DNA of 64,000 nucleotides from Rhodobacteraceae bacterium M382 (GCA_025141015.1 CP081098.1:2548501-2612500), one strand, 5' to 3'. Shown: positions 52,256 to 62,609, counted from the first letter of the stretch. Notes: a model not told the origin generated them from the sequence alone. Made by a program: numbers and translations.

Positions 52256-53727
52256 GGGTTGATACCTCGCCATTCCCGTCCGTCCCTGCGCATCAACAGA
52301 TCTGCGTCCGTCGGCCCTGCACTGCCGCTGGGATAGGGTTTGGGTGCATCGCCCCGCGCCTCCCAACCGGCAATAATCGGGTCCGTCCAGGCCCAGGCCG
52401 CTTCGACTTCGTCGCCGCGCATGAACAATGTCTGATTGCCCCGGATCACATCCGTGATCAACCGTTCATAGGCGTCCGGCGGATCACCGCCGTCCGGCCC
52501 CAGGGCCTCGGCGAACGTCATGTCCAATGGCACATCCACCAGCCGCATCCCGCCGGGCCCAGGTTCCTTGATCGTCACCTTGAGCGTGATGCCTTCGTTG
52601 GGCTGCAGCCGGATCGACAACAGATTGGCGTGACGCCCCGCCTCTTCGCCAAAAATCGAATGCGGCGCATCCTTGAACATCACATTGATCACCGAAGACC
52701 GCGCCTTGAGCCGTTTGCCCGTGCGCAGGTAAAACGGTGTCCCCGCCCACCGCCAATTCGACAGATGGGTGCGCAGGGCAATGTAGCTTTCCGTGGTGCT
52801 GCGGGGTTCACCCACCGATCCGCGATAGCTGGGATGGGGGTGATCGGGATCCAGACAGGCTTCGAATTGGCCGCGCACAATATGGTGTGGCAGAACCGCA
52901 TCCAGCGCCCGGATCACCTTGAGCTTTTCATCACGCACCGCGTCGGGGTCAAATTTGGCGGGGGGCTCCATGGCAATCAGGCAGAGCAGCTGCATCAGGT
53001 GGTTCTGGATCATGTCCCGCATGGCCCCGGCCCGGTCGTAATACTCTTCTCGCCCGTCCACACCCACTGTTTCGGCCACGGTAATCTGGATGTGGTCCAC
53101 GTACTGGCTGTTCCACAAGGGTTCGAACAACATGTTGCCAAATCGCACGGCCATCAGGTTCTGGACCGTTTCCTTGCCCAGGTAATGGTCGATGCGGTAA
53201 ATCTGACCTTCTGCGAAGTGGCGCGCCAAGGTGGCATTCAATGCCTGTGCGGACTCCAGATCATGACCAAAGGGCTTTTCCACCACGATCCGGGTATCGG
53301 GGCCTGCCATGCCGTGATGGCGCAACCGTTCAGCCAAGGGGCCGAACAATCGCGGACCGACGGAAAAATAAAACACCGTGACCCGCCCGGCGGCACATCC
53401 TTCGAGCTTGTGAACCAGTTCCGGCCAGCCAGTTTCCCCCATCGCGTCCAGAGGCACGTAGTCCAGACGGCTCAGGAACTCTTGGACTGTTCCATCTTCG
53501 CAGGAGCGCGTTCCGCCATAGGTTTTGATCGCCTTGGCACAAAATGCACGATAGGCGTCGAGGGTCATGTCAGAGCGCGCCGCGCCAATGATCCGGGCAC
53601 TGTCAGGGATGTGACCTGTGCAGAACCGCCGGAACAATGCAGGCAGGATCTTGCGTTGCGCAAGATCTCCAGTACCGCCGAACACGACCAGATCGAACGG
53701 ATCGACCGGTATGATGCGAGAAACCAT
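52252..53727 (-). CDS. zwf: Glucose-6-phosphate 1-dehydrogenase
   Basis: Zwf oxidises glucose 6-phosphate to the lactone with NAD(P)+. The 491-aa protein has the nucleotide motif VVFGGTGDLAQRKILPAL near the N-terminus, the active-site segment RIDHYLGKETVQNL with the catalytic His, and FYLRTGKRL. MVSRIIPVDPF is the usual Roseobacter start, preceded by GGATAGGACAGACATT; a Met twelve codons earlier is possible. It is first in the zwf-pgl-pgi unit and divergent from the radical SAM gene at 53889. Confidence 0.96.
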   Translation of the reverse strand: MVSRIIPVDPFDLVVFGGTGDLAQRKILPALFRRFCTGHIPDSARIIGAARSDMTLDAYRAFCAKAIKTYGGTRSCEDGTVQEFLSRLDYVPLDAMGETGWPELVHKLEGCAAGRVTVFYFSVGPRLFGPLAERLRHHGMAGPDTRIVVEKPFGHDLESAQALNATLARHFAEGQIYRIDHYLGKETVQNLMAVRFGNMLFEPLWNSQYVDHIQITVAETVGVDGREEYYDRAGAMRDMIQNHLMQLLCLIAMEPPAKFDPDAVRDEKLKVIRALDAVLPHHIVRGQFEACLDPDHPHPSYRGSVGEPRSTTESYIALRTHLSNWRWAGTPFYLRTGKRLKARSSVINVMFKDAPHSIFGEEAGRHANLLSIRLQPNEGITLKVTIKEPGPGGMRLVDVPLDMTFAEALGPDGGDPPDAYERLITDVIRGNQTLFMRGDEVEAAWAWTDPIIAGWEARGDAPKPYPSGSAGPTDADLLMRRDGREWRGINP

Positions 53728-53888
53728 AATGTCTGTCCTATCCCCTGTCTGTTCGTCAGTCATCCCTTAGTCATACCACTGACCAACACGGAAACATCAC
53801 AACCTTGTCAGTCTCCTACTCAACGACTTTAACTTACTGGCTGCCATAGGCTAGAGCTATTGCGACCAGAGCGAGCAGGAATTCCCGA

Positions 53889-54854
53889 ATGAAAGACACA
53901 GTACCGCCTACTGCGCCATCTTCAGCCAATGTCGGAAAATTCCAAGACCCTTTTGTGACGGCTGACGGATCCGAACGCGCGTCCGTACCGCTCAGCCACC
54001 CCGAAACCCTGTGGTTCAACACAGGAACCTTGTGCAACATCGAATGTGAAAACTGCTATATTCTCAGTTCCCCAACAAATGACGCGCTGGTCTATTTGAC
54101 GCTCGCAGAGATGGTCCCGTATCTGGACCAGATCGGTGAACGCAAATGGCCAGTGCGTGAAATCGGATTTACCGGCGGCGAACCGTTCATGAACCCGGAC
54201 ATGATCGCCATGACCCGGGCGGCGCTGGAACGTGGGTTTGATGTTCTGATCCTCACCAATGCGATGCGCCCTATGATGCGCAAATCCATGCGCCAGGGTT
54301 TGATCGACCTGAACACCGACTTTCCGGGCAAGATCACGATGCGGGTTTCTCTCGACCATTTTCGCCCCGCGCTCCACGACAAGGAACGCGGCACCGGAAC
54401 CTTTGACAAGACGCTCGAAGGCATGGCCTGGTTGCGCGACAACGGGTTTCGCATGGCCGTCGCCGGGCGCACGGTTTGGGGCGAGAGCGAAGAGCAATCT
54501 CGCGCCGGTTACCAGGCATTTTTCAAACAGAATGGATTTGAAATCGACGCGCATAACCCAGGCCAGACGGTTCTGTTTCCCGAAATGGACATGACTGTCG
54601 AAGTTCCTGAAATAACAACGTCCTGCTGGGGAATACTGAAGAAAAAACCAGCAGAAGTCATGTGCGCGTCTTCGCGCATGGTGGTCAAACGCAAAGGCGC
54701 AGATCACCCGACCGTTCTGGCCTGCACGCTGCTGGCGTATGATAAAGAGTTCGAACTTGGCGAAACGCTGAAGGACGCGGAACGGGACGTACAGCTGAAC
54801 CACCCGCATTGCGCCAAATTCTGTGTTCTGGGCGGAGCCAGCTGTTCGGCCTAA
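53889..54854 (+). CDS. Radical SAM protein with Cys-rich C-terminus
   Basis: The 321-aa protein has the radical SAM motif Cys49-x3-Cys53-x2-Cys56 (LCNIECENCYILS) and the SAM-binding GG-E region (IGFTGGEPFMNPDM). A C-terminal part carries additional Cys residues (SCWGIL, MCASS, LACTLL, CAKFCVLGGASC), which may hold a second Fe-S cluster as in SPASM/Twitch proteins. Function and substrate are unknown to me. The gene is divergent from zwf and overlaps the convergent SYLF gene by 4 bp at the stop codons. No small peptide substrate gene is visible beside it. Confidence 0.88.
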   Translation: MKDTVPPTAPSSANVGKFQDPFVTADGSERASVPLSHPETLWFNTGTLCNIECENCYILSSPTNDALVYLTLAEMVPYLDQIGERKWPVREIGFTGGEPFMNPDMIAMTRAALERGFDVLILTNAMRPMMRKSMRQGLIDLNTDFPGKITMRVSLDHFRPALHDKERGTGTFDKTLEGMAWLRDNGFRMAVAGRTVWGESEEQSRAGYQAFFKQNGFEIDAHNPGQTVLFPEMDMTVEVPEITTSCWGILKKKPAEVMCASSRMVVKRKGADHPTVLACTLLAYDKEFELGETLKDAERDVQLNHPHCAKFCVLGGASCSA

Positions 54855-55567
54855 TTCAACTCTGGCGATTTCCAGTATTTTGTGCCGGTGGCCGAGGCAT
54901 TGACCCGCCAGCCTTTTTTGCCGAGCGCGAAAAAGGCACGGCCGTCGACAAATCTGGCAACTTCCTGTGCCGTATCGTCGCCGACCATCGTGCCACCTTC
55001 GGCAGTGGCATCATACCCGTTGTTCACAAAGGACAGGAAATCCCCTTCTGTGGAAAACATGATGACAAATTGGGTCGCAAACCCACCAACTCCGAACGCC
55101 GCACCAACGCCGCCTGCCCCCATATTCATGTAGATACGGCTTCCGGTGGTTTTATTGACTGCCACACCGCGACCAAAACCGGCCGAAACCGGAAACAGCG
55201 TGATGTTTCTGGAATCAAAAACCGCATACCCTTCCGAGATGGCATAGGCTTCGCGGGCGGATGCATTTTCGGCCAATAATCGCGTTTTGACCTCAATGGC
55301 CATCGCGTCGATTTCGGCGCGCGTTTGTTCGGGTGTGTCTTCGTTGGAGGCAAGATCGACAGCCGAACCAACTGAATCCCCGACATAGTTCACGCCTTTT
55401 TCAACCGAATTTCCAACTGAATTTATGCCGTTTCCAATGGATTCTCCGGCCTTCTTTGCGCTATTGGAAATTTTCCCGAACACCCCGTCCGCGCCAGCGG
55501 GTCCATGTCCCGACGCAAACACCAGTGCCAACGCAGAAACGATCGTTGCGATCAACTTGTTCGACAT
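54851..55567 (-). CDS. SYLF (YSC84-like) lipid-binding domain protein, exported
   Basis: The 238-aa protein has a signal peptide (IATIVSALALVFASGHGPAGA). A spacer rich in Gly/Ser/Asn/Val (SIGNGINSVGNSVEKGVNYVGDSVG) looks amphipathic and repetitive. The SYLF domain follows (AISEGYAVFDSRNITLFPVSAGFGRGVAV, MNMGAGGVGAAFGVGGFATQFVIMF, WRVNASATGTKYW). SYLF domains bind phosphoinositides in eukaryotes; in bacteria the role is unclear and probably at the envelope. The start MSNKL was chosen because it begins the signal peptide. Its stop overlaps the convergent radical SAM stop by 4 bp. Confidence 0.9.
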   Translation of the reverse strand: MSNKLIATIVSALALVFASGHGPAGADGVFGKISNSAKKAGESIGNGINSVGNSVEKGVNYVGDSVGSAVDLASNEDTPEQTRAEIDAMAIEVKTRLLAENASAREAYAISEGYAVFDSRNITLFPVSAGFGRGVAVNKTTGSRIYMNMGAGGVGAAFGVGGFATQFVIMFSTEGDFLSFVNNGYDATAEGGTMVGDDTAQEVARFVDGRAFFALGKKGWRVNASATGTKYWKSPELN

Positions 55568-55595
55568 GAAATGCCCTTTTGTGCGACGTGAGGAT

Positions 55596-55865
55596 CTAGT
55601 TGATAGTAAACTCCCCAACCACATTACGCCACTCTCCTGGCGCAATCATCTTGCGGTGCGAAAAACGCACGGAATGCAAGGGGCCATCCAGGTCGGATTG
55701 CCAGAATTCGATGAATTTGAACAGGTTCGGGTGATCTGGTGCCAGATCGTATTCCTGCCATACAAATGTATTCAGAACGTGGGTGTAATCAGGCATGCAA
55801 TAGGTGAATTCCGCCGTTGTCAGCCCGTATCCCTTCAGCATCAATTCGGTTGCGTTCTGCTCCAT
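55596..55865 (-). CDS. usg: Usg family protein
   Basis: The 89-aa protein matches the alphaproteobacterial Usg family: LMLKGYGLTTAEFTYCMPDY, NTFVWQEYDLAPDHP, KFIEFWQSDLDGPLHSVRFSH. Length is as expected. Usg is a small protein of unknown function, named for its position near tryptophan genes in some species. The start MEQNATEL is chosen where the family begins; the frame extends upstream over the gyrA promoter region. It is divergent from gyrA with about 190 bp between. Confidence 0.9.
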   Translation of the reverse strand: MEQNATELMLKGYGLTTAEFTYCMPDYTHVLNTFVWQEYDLAPDHPNLFKFIEFWQSDLDGPLHSVRFSHRKMIAPGEWRNVVGEFTIN

Positions 55866-56059
55866 ATTTGACCTCCGTTTCAAAGGGTGGTCAGGACATG
55901 CTAACATAAATTTTGTTAATTCTTCGCAAAAACATAACGTTACCGTATCTGGGAGAGGACTGGACCGCTTTGCCCCCGAGTTTGGTTGCACGTCATATGC
56001 TGTGTCTGATAGAGTGCACACACAAAATATAGTCCCAAAGACAGAAACGGGCAGAACAC

Positions 56060-58801
56060 GTGAGCGATACGCCTCAAACTCCTGAAAACATGGACGAAAC
56101 CCCACCTGAGCGGCCAGCATACGACGGTCCGACGGTCTCCATCGAATCCGAGATGAAGACCTCGTACCTTGACTATGCGATGTCGGTCATTGTCAGCCGT
56201 GCGATCCCCGATCTGCGCGACGGGTTGAAACCTGTGCACCGACGCATCCTGTATGCAATGCATGAAACCGGGAATACGCACGAAAAATCCTATCGAAAAT
56301 CGGCCCGTCCGGTTGGCGACGTCATGGGTAAATACCACCCCCATGGGGACAGCGCGATCTATGACGCGCTGGTACGGATGGCCCAGGATTTTTCGATGTC
56401 GCTGCCGCTGTTGGATGGTCAGGGCAACTTTGGATCGATGGACGGGGACAACCCGGCAGCCATGCGATATACCGAAGTGCGCATGGACAAACCTGCGGCG
56501 TCTTTGCTGGCTGATATTGAAAAAGATACCGTTGATTTTCAGGACAACTATGACGGCAAGGACCGCGAACCCACGGTTCTGCCTGCCCGTTTCCCCAACA
56601 TGCTGGTCAATGGTGCCGGCGGTATCGCCGTTGGTATGGCCACCAATATCCCGCCGCATAATTTGGGCGAAGTGATTGACGCCACGCTCGCGCTGATCGA
56701 CGATCCGGATTTGACCAGCGAACAGCTGATTGACTATGTTCCCGGTCCCGACTTTCCGACAGGTGCGCTGATGCTGGGCCGCTCCGGTGCGCGCAAGGCC
56801 TATCTCGAAGGCCGTGGCAGCGTCATCATCCGCTCCAAAACCCGTGTCGAAGAGATCCGCAAGGACCGATATGCCATCGTCGTCGACGAGATCCCCTATC
56901 AGGTCAACAAGGCTTCGATGATCGAAAAGATCGCCGAACAGGTGCGCGAGAAAAAGATCGAAGGCGTCGCCCATGTTCAGGATGAATCCGACCGTAACGG
57001 TGTGCGTGTCGTGGTCGAACTGAAACGCGATGCCACCCCCGAAGTCGTGCTGAACCAACTGTTCCGGTTCACTCCGATGCAAACGTCGTTCGGCTGCAAT
57101 ATGCTGGCTCTGAACGGTGGACGCCCAGAACAGCTGACGCTGCGCCGCTTCCTGACGTCGTTCATTGATTTCCGCGAAGATGTGGTGGCGCGCCGGACCG
57201 CGTTTTTGTTGCGCAAGGCGCGCGAACGCAGCCACGTGCTGTGCGGTTTGGCCGTGGCCGTCACCAATATCGACGAAATTGTAACCACGATCCGGCAATC
57301 CGCAGATGCGGCTGAGGCGCGCGAAAAGCTGATGACGCGGCGCTGGCCCGCCCAGCCGATCCTGGAATACATCGCCCTGATCGACGATCCGACACATACC
57401 GCCAATGAAGACGGAACATACAACCTGTCGGAAACCCAGGCCCGGGCCATTCTGGAACTGCGTCTGCAGCGCCTGACCCAGATCGGGGTCAAGGAAGTCA
57501 CCGACGAATTGGAAGAGCTGGCAGGCAAGATCAAGGAATACCTTGAAATCCTGTCTTCGCGCGAACGCATCATGGGAATCATTGGCGATGAGCTGCGCGA
57601 GGTGCGGGATCAATTCGCCGTTCCGCGTCGCACCGAGATCGTCAACTGGTCCGGTGACATGGAAGACGAAGACCTGATCGAACGCGAAGACATGGTCGTG
57701 ACCGTGACGTCGGGTGGGTATATCAAACGGACCCCTCTGGCAGACTTCCGCGCCCAGAAACGCGGCGGCAAAGGGTTGTCGGGTATGCAGACCAAGGAAG
57801 AGGATGTCGTTACCAACCTCTTTGTCGCCAATACCCATACCCAGTTGCTGTTCTTCACCACTGACGGGATGGTCTACAAGCTCAAGACCTGGCGCCTGCC
57901 CCAATCGGGCCGGACTGGCAAAGGCAAGGCCATCGTCAATATCCTGCCGATTCCAACCGGGGTTTCCATCGCCGCCATCATGCCGGTCGATGTGCCGGAC
58001 GACGAATGGGAAAACCTTCAGATTGTCTTTGCCACAACTGGTGGCGATGTGCGGCGTAACCGACTGTCGGACTTTACCAATGTCCGGCGCAACGGCAAAA
58101 TCGCAATGAAGCTGCCCGAAGATGGGTCTGTCGAACTGGTCAATGCCCGGATCTGCTCCGAGGATGACGATGTCATGCTCTTTACCAATTCCGGTCGCGC
58201 GATCCGTTTCCGCACCACGGATGTCCGCGTGTTCAATTCACGCGAGTCGACGGGTGTTCGCGGGATCCGGCTGTCCAATGGGGACCGGGTCGTGTCGATG
58301 TCGGTGATCCGCCATTTCGAAGCTGGCCCCGAAGACCGGGCTGCCTATCTCAAGATGCGCCGGGCCGTGGCTGGGTTGACCGACGAGGACAGCTCGGACG
58401 AAGATTCAGTCCCAGCCAGTGACGAATTCGGGCCAGAGAAATACGCCGAAATGTCCGCCGCAGAGAACCTGATCCTTACCATTACCACCGGAGGGTCGGG
58501 CAAGCTTAGTTCGTCGCACGATTACCCTGTGCGTGGGCGTGGTGGTATGGGCGTTGCCGCCATGGACAAGGCAATGCGTGGTGGCGAAATCGTCGCCTCT
58601 TTCCCGGTGGATCTGGACGATCAGATCATGCTCGCAACGTCCAAGGGTCAGTCGATCCGGGTGCCGGTGGATGGAATTTCCTTCCGCTCGCGCAGTGCGG
58701 GTGGCGTGCGGGTGTTCAACACTGGCAAGAACGAGGAAGTGGTCAGCGTTGCCTGGATCGCCGAACAGGACGACGACAAGGTCGACGACGAAGACATCTG
58801 A
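56060..58801 (+). CDS. gyrA: DNA gyrase subunit A
   Basis: GyrA cuts and rejoins DNA during supercoiling. The 913-aa protein uses a GTG start and has the N-terminal breakage-reunion domain with catalytic Tyr137 (MRYTEVRM). In the quinolone region ([15 protein letters not shown]), Ser98 and Asp102 equal E. coli Ser83 and Asp87, so the sensitive-type residues are present. The C-terminal pinwheel has the GyrA box QKRGGKG, which separates it from ParC. Acidic insertion [14 protein letters not shown] and an acidic tail ([12 protein letters not shown]) are seen. It is transcribed alone and ends in two hairpins. Confidence 0.97.
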   Translation: MSDTPQTPENMDETPPERPAYDGPTVSIESEMKTSYLDYAMSVIVSRAIPDLRDGLKPVHRRILYAMHETGNTHEKSYRKSARPVGDVMGKYHPHGDSAIYDALVRMAQDFSMSLPLLDGQGNFGSMDGDNPAAMRYTEVRMDKPAASLLADIEKDTVDFQDNYDGKDREPTVLPARFPNMLVNGAGGIAVGMATNIPPHNLGEVIDATLALIDDPDLTSEQLIDYVPGPDFPTGALMLGRSGARKAYLEGRGSVIIRSKTRVEEIRKDRYAIVVDEIPYQVNKASMIEKIAEQVREKKIEGVAHVQDESDRNGVRVVVELKRDATPEVVLNQLFRFTPMQTSFGCNMLALNGGRPEQLTLRRFLTSFIDFREDVVARRTAFLLRKARERSHVLCGLAVAVTNIDEIVTTIRQSADAAEAREKLMTRRWPAQPILEYIALIDDPTHTANEDGTYNLSETQARAILELRLQRLTQIGVKEVTDELEELAGKIKEYLEILSSRERIMGIIGDELREVRDQFAVPRRTEIVNWSGDMEDEDLIEREDMVVTVTSGGYIKRTPLADFRAQKRGGKGLSGMQTKEEDVVTNLFVANTHTQLLFFTTDGMVYKLKTWRLPQSGRTGKGKAIVNILPIPTGVSIAAIMPVDVPDDEWENLQIVFATTGGDVRRNRLSDFTNVRRNGKIAMKLPEDGSVELVNARICSEDDDVMLFTNSGRAIRFRTTDVRVFNSRESTGVRGIRLSNGDRVVSMSVIRHFEAGPEDRAAYLKMRRAVAGLTDEDSSDEDSVPASDEFGPEKYAEMSAAENLILTITTGGSGKLSSSHDYPVRGRGGMGVAAMDKAMRGGEIVASFPVDLDDQIMLATSKGQSIRVPVDGISFRSRSAGGVRVFNTGKNEEVVSVAWIAEQDDDKVDDEDI

Positions 58802-58813
58802 AACTGATAACCG

Positions 58814-58854
58814 CCTTTTGGTCGGGGATGTCTCTCATGTCCCCGACCAAAAGG
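58814..58854 (+). terminator. Perfect 15-bp hairpin after gyrA
   Basis: CCTTTTGGTCGGGGA (58814-58828) pairs fully with TCCCCGACCAAAAGG (58840-58854) around an 11-nt loop, starting 12 bp after the gyrA stop. There is no T-run, so it may protect the 3' end or assist the second hairpin. Confidence 0.65.
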
Positions 58855-58866
58855 CTCACAATACAC

Positions 58867-58904
58867 AAGGCCCGATGTTCAGTTTCGAACACCGGGCCTT
58901 TTCC
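58867..58904 (+). terminator. Intrinsic terminator after gyrA
   Basis: AAGGCCCG-A-TGTTC (58867-58880) pairs with GAACA-C-CGGGCCTT (58887-58900) with one mismatch and is followed by TTCC. It is the second of two tandem hairpins behind gyrA and precedes the convergent M32 gene. Confidence 0.82.
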
Positions 58905-58959
58905 TTGCGATCATTTACAGGTCTCTTCTGTGGGGGCGGCCCCCAGAGACTGCGCGCAC

Positions 58960-60429
58960 TTACAGCCCGTAGAGCGCTCCGAATTTTGCTTCGAGATAGT
59001 CCAAAAGCGGCTCGGGCCCCGGCTCCATGCCGCTGGCGCGGGTGATGATGCTACGGGGTTCGTACAGGCTGCCATGCTGTTGCAGGTTTTCGCGCAACCA
59101 TTCCGTCGCCCCAGAGGTTTCCCCCACAGCCAGCTCTGCATCCAGATCCGGCACCGCCGTCCGCAGCGCCTGATACAGGCACCCGGCATAGACGTTGCCC
59201 AGGCTGTAGGTCGGAAAATACCCAAACAGACCTACGGACCAATGCACATCCTGCAGACAGCCGTTGCTGGGCCGGTCCACACCATAGCCGAAATCGGATT
59301 CAAACCGATCATTCCAGGCGGCTTCCAGATCGCCAACCGCCAGATCCCCGGCCATCAACGCCCGCTCCAGATCAAACCGCAACATGATGTGCAGGTTATA
59401 CTGCACCTCATCCGCTTCGGTCCGGATATATCCGTTGTGCACCCGGTTCACAGCACCATAGAACGCATCCGCATCGGCCACACCAACGTCGCCAAAAGCC
59501 TCCTGCATCTGTTCGAACAACCAACCGGTAAAGGCGCGCGACCGCCCCAGTTGGTTTTCGTAAATGCGGCTCTGGCTTTCGTGTACGCCCATCGACACAC
59601 CGCGCCCCAACGGGGTCAGCAAAAAGGATTTGTCGATGTTCTGTTCATAGGCACCGTGCCCGACTTCGTGGATGGTTGAATAGAAACAATTGAAGGGATC
59701 GGTTTCGCTGGTCCGCGTGGTGATCCGCACGTCGTCGCCCGACCCCGAGCTGAACGGGTGCACCGCCTTGTCGACACGCCCATGGGCCATGTCATAGCCA
59801 AAGGTTCTGGCCAGTCGGCGGGTCAACTGCATCTGCTTGGATTCATCAAAGGTGCCTGACAGACCCGCCGGGGTCGGCATTTCCAAAACAGCCGCGCGCA
59901 GATCCACCAGGCGGGGTCGCATTGCGTCAAAGATCGCCGCGATCTGGGCCCCGGTGGTGCCTGGTTCATAATCTTCGACCATGGCGTCATAGACATCCCC
60001 GTCGCCCGCCAACGCCTGGCCCTCTTCGCGCTTCAGCGCTACGACTTCTTCCAGAACCGGCAAAAAGCTGGCCACATCTTCGTCCGACCGGGCCGCTGCC
60101 CATTTACCCTGAGCTTGGGAGGTGACCTGGGCAATGCGTCGCGACAGGTCGGCCGGCACCTTGCCCGCCCGTTCATATGAGCGACGGATTTCACGCAGCT
60201 GTGCGGTCGCCACATCATCGTCAGCCTCGATTTGCTCCAGCCAATCTCCAACACGGGGGTCCGACCGGCGTGCATGAAGAACACCTTCGATGGCGGCCAT
60301 TTCCTCGCCCCGTTGAGACGCGGATTCGCGTGGCATCATGGTTTCCTGATCCCAGCCCAACCGGCCTGCAATCTGGCCCAACGCCTGCGTGTCGCGCTGA
60401 AATGCCATCAAGTCATCAAATGCAGTCAT
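58960..60429 (-). CDS. M32 (Taq-type) metallocarboxypeptidase
   Basis: The 489-aa protein belongs to the M32 family of zinc carboxypeptidases: helical N-terminal lid (FDDLMAFQRDTQALGQIAGRLGWDQETMMPRESASQR), DVRITTR, the zinc motif HEVGH in FYSTIHEVGHGAYEQ, GVSMGVHESQSRIYENQLGRS with the third ligand Glu, and FPTYSLGNVYAGCLY. Length is typical. It is cytoplasmic, without a signal peptide, and removes C-terminal residues from peptides. It is 3 bp downstream of ctaA and so translated from the same transcript. Confidence 0.94.
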   Translation of the reverse strand: MTAFDDLMAFQRDTQALGQIAGRLGWDQETMMPRESASQRGEEMAAIEGVLHARRSDPRVGDWLEQIEADDDVATAQLREIRRSYERAGKVPADLSRRIAQVTSQAQGKWAAARSDEDVASFLPVLEEVVALKREEGQALAGDGDVYDAMVEDYEPGTTGAQIAAIFDAMRPRLVDLRAAVLEMPTPAGLSGTFDESKQMQLTRRLARTFGYDMAHGRVDKAVHPFSSGSGDDVRITTRTSETDPFNCFYSTIHEVGHGAYEQNIDKSFLLTPLGRGVSMGVHESQSRIYENQLGRSRAFTGWLFEQMQEAFGDVGVADADAFYGAVNRVHNGYIRTEADEVQYNLHIMLRFDLERALMAGDLAVGDLEAAWNDRFESDFGYGVDRPSNGCLQDVHWSVGLFGYFPTYSLGNVYAGCLYQALRTAVPDLDAELAVGETSGATEWLRENLQQHGSLYEPRSIITRASGMEPGPEPLLDYLEAKFGALYGL

Positions 60430-60432
60430 GGA

Positions 60433-61578
60433 TCAGGATCCTTTAATTTTCGTCACAATTGGATAAGCAGAGAGGAACCGGGCGCGCAGGATCAGCACCC
60501 AAACCACCACAGCCGTCAGCTGATGAACAATGGCCAGATGCAGCGGCGCGATATACAAAACCGTCACAATGCCCAAAGTGACCTGTAACAGCAACGCTGC
60601 AAAGGCCACATTGAACGCAAAGCGTGTCGCCACATGCGCCGAGCCACGTCCGCGCAACCAGGCCACCACCGCAAAGGCGAGCAGCAGATAGCCCACAACC
60701 CGATGGATGAACTGGACCAACCCCGGGTTTTCAAAGAAGTTACGCCATGCGGGTTCCAGGTACATCGCATCCGCAGGGAAGAATTGCCCGCCCATCAACG
60801 GCCAGTCGGTGAATGTCCGCCCCGCATCAATACCGGCAACCAATGCGCCCAGCAGGATTTGCAGGAATGCAAAATGCAGCAGCCCGGTAGACAGCCCATA
60901 CAGCTTTGCCTCCTTGCCCCGGCGGGCCTGCATCAGGTCGCGTTCCTGGCGCCCCAGCATGAACACATACCAGGCGATCACGCCCAGGATCACAAAGGCG
61001 AGCCCCAGATGCACCGCCAACCGATACGACGCCACGGCCGTCATGCCTTCGCCCTGTGTCACGCCAGACGCAACCATCCACCAGCCGATCGCGCCCTGCA
61101 CACCGCCCAAGGCCCCCGGCAGGATCAACCGCCCGGTCCAGCCGGTCGGGATCTTGCGCGCAACCAGAAACCCAAAGAACCCAAGCGCCCAGACCAGCCC
61201 GATAAAACGGCCCAATTGACGATGGCCCCATTCCCACCAATAGATCTGTTTGAAATCAGCCAGTTCCATCCACTGGTTTTCCAGCTGCCATTGGTCGATC
61301 TGCTTGTATTTGTCAAATTCCGACTGCCAGTCAGACTCGGACATGGGCGGCATCGCCCCGGTTACAGGGCGCCATTCGGTGATCGACAGCCCGCTGTCTG
61401 TCAGCCGGGTCAACCCGCCCACGACGATCATTGCCACGACCAACGCAAACAGCACCATCAACCAGGCGCGAATGGCCTGACGTGCGCCGCCGCGTCCCCG
61501 GTCGATCATGCCCGGTTGAACAGCTGGGGCCTCAGCCTTGCTGCCATCCACCTCTTCGAAAATGCTGCGCTTGCTCAT
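60433..61578 (-). CDS. ctaA: Haem A synthase (CtaA/COX15)
   Basis: CtaA oxidises the methyl group of haem O to make haem A for aa3 oxidases. The 381-aa protein has about eight membrane segments and the COX15-type motifs GGLTRLTDSGLSITEW, YWWEWGHRQLGRFIG, GAIGWWMVASG, AVHLGLAF, AGIDAGRTFTDWPLMGG, VQFIHRVVGYLL and LHLAIVHQLTAVV, including the conserved His pairs that bind haem. The start MSKRSI is followed by a ~35-residue cytoplasmic head. It leads the ctaA-M32 pair. Together with ATPase zeta it suits an aerobic respiratory cell. Confidence 0.95.
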   Translation of the reverse strand: MSKRSIFEEVDGSKAEAPAVQPGMIDRGRGGARQAIRAWLMVLFALVVAMIVVGGLTRLTDSGLSITEWRPVTGAMPPMSESDWQSEFDKYKQIDQWQLENQWMELADFKQIYWWEWGHRQLGRFIGLVWALGFFGFLVARKIPTGWTGRLILPGALGGVQGAIGWWMVASGVTQGEGMTAVASYRLAVHLGLAFVILGVIAWYVFMLGRQERDLMQARRGKEAKLYGLSTGLLHFAFLQILLGALVAGIDAGRTFTDWPLMGGQFFPADAMYLEPAWRNFFENPGLVQFIHRVVGYLLLAFAVVAWLRGRGSAHVATRFAFNVAFAALLLQVTLGIVTVLYIAPLHLAIVHQLTAVVVWVLILRARFLSAYPIVTKIKGS

Positions 61579-61684
61579 GCGTCGCTCTCTTCCCTCTTCT
61601 GGGCCTTCAATTCCCCGCCCGTCTTTTAGGCCAAGCTAGGGCCGACGGCACCCAGCGTCCAGTGCCTCTGAACGCCGGTAATCC

Positions 61685-62431
61685 TCAGCCTTTTTCTTTC
61701 CACCGCACCATCTGGCGCATGATGCCATGCAGCATCTGAATATCTGCGCGTGTCATCGCGACCCGCGACCACAGATTGCGCAGGTTCAACCGCATGCTGT
61801 CGGCCTTTTCAGGTGGCCAAAAAAACCCGGCCTCATCCAATCGCTGTTCATAATGCTCAACCAGCTTTTCGACCTCGACCCCGGTTGCCCAATCGCCCTT
61901 GTTGCCGATCTCATGGGTTTCATGGGCCACATCACCGACCTGACGCATCCATTCATAGGCTGTCAGCAACACACATTGACCCAGGTTCAACGACGCATAT
62001 TGTGGATTCACGGGAACCGAGATGATGGCGTTTGCCCTGGCTATGTCATCGTTTTCCAACCCGGCCCGTTCCGGACCGAACAGAACTGCGACCTGTTCGC
62101 CTGCCGCCACCTTTTGCGCCGCGATCTGCATCGCGCGCTCGGGACTGTAGACTGGTTTTGTCATGTCGCGTTGCCGCGCGGTGGTGGCAAAGGTGAACGT
62201 GCGGTCTCCCAGCGCGCCCTCCAGGTCGCCATACAGCTGCGCTTCGTCCAGCAGACGTCCGGCACCAGAAGACATTGCAACCGCCTTTTGGTTGGGCCAG
62301 CCATCGCGCGGTGCCACGATCCGCATCCGGTCCAGGCCAAAATTCCACATCGCCCGCGCAGCGGCACCGATGTTTTCGCCCATTTGCGGGCGCACCAGAA
62401 CAAAGGCGGGTTGAGGGGTGTCGCTGGGCAT
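61685..62431 (-). CDS. trmJ: tRNA (cytidine/uridine-2'-O)-methyltransferase TrmJ-like (SPOUT)
   Basis: The 248-aa protein has the SPOUT knot methyltransferase pattern: AFVLVRPQMGENIGAAARAMWNFGLDRMRIVAP at the N-terminus, VAVLFGPERAGLENDDIARANAIISVPVNPQYASLNLGQCVLL as motifs 2 and 3, and a C-terminal helical extension. This arrangement fits TrmJ/TrmH family members that methylate tRNA position 32. MPSDTPQP was chosen, behind ACGGAGACCAAG; an earlier Met six codons upstream is possible. It lies 107 bp upstream of ctaA and is divergent from the ThiE-like gene. Confidence 0.9.
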   Translation of the reverse strand: MPSDTPQPAFVLVRPQMGENIGAAARAMWNFGLDRMRIVAPRDGWPNQKAVAMSSGAGRLLDEAQLYGDLEGALGDRTFTFATTARQRDMTKPVYSPERAMQIAAQKVAAGEQVAVLFGPERAGLENDDIARANAIISVPVNPQYASLNLGQCVLLTAYEWMRQVGDVAHETHEIGNKGDWATGVEVEKLVEHYEQRLDEAGFFWPPEKADSMRLNLRNLWSRVAMTRADIQMLHGIMRQMVRWKEKG

Positions 62432-62609
62432 CTTGGTCTCCGTAACCATCGGCGGGTCAATCGGCCCTGCTGTAATGTGCCAGGACCAGCAGGGCAAGGG
62501 AGCCAACCCGTTTCAACAGGCAAATCGCCCCGATCCTGCGCGCAACGCTTGCACCGCTGGTGGTTTTCGCTAAACACCGGGCAGACCACCCAACGCAGGA
62601 GCCGGAACC

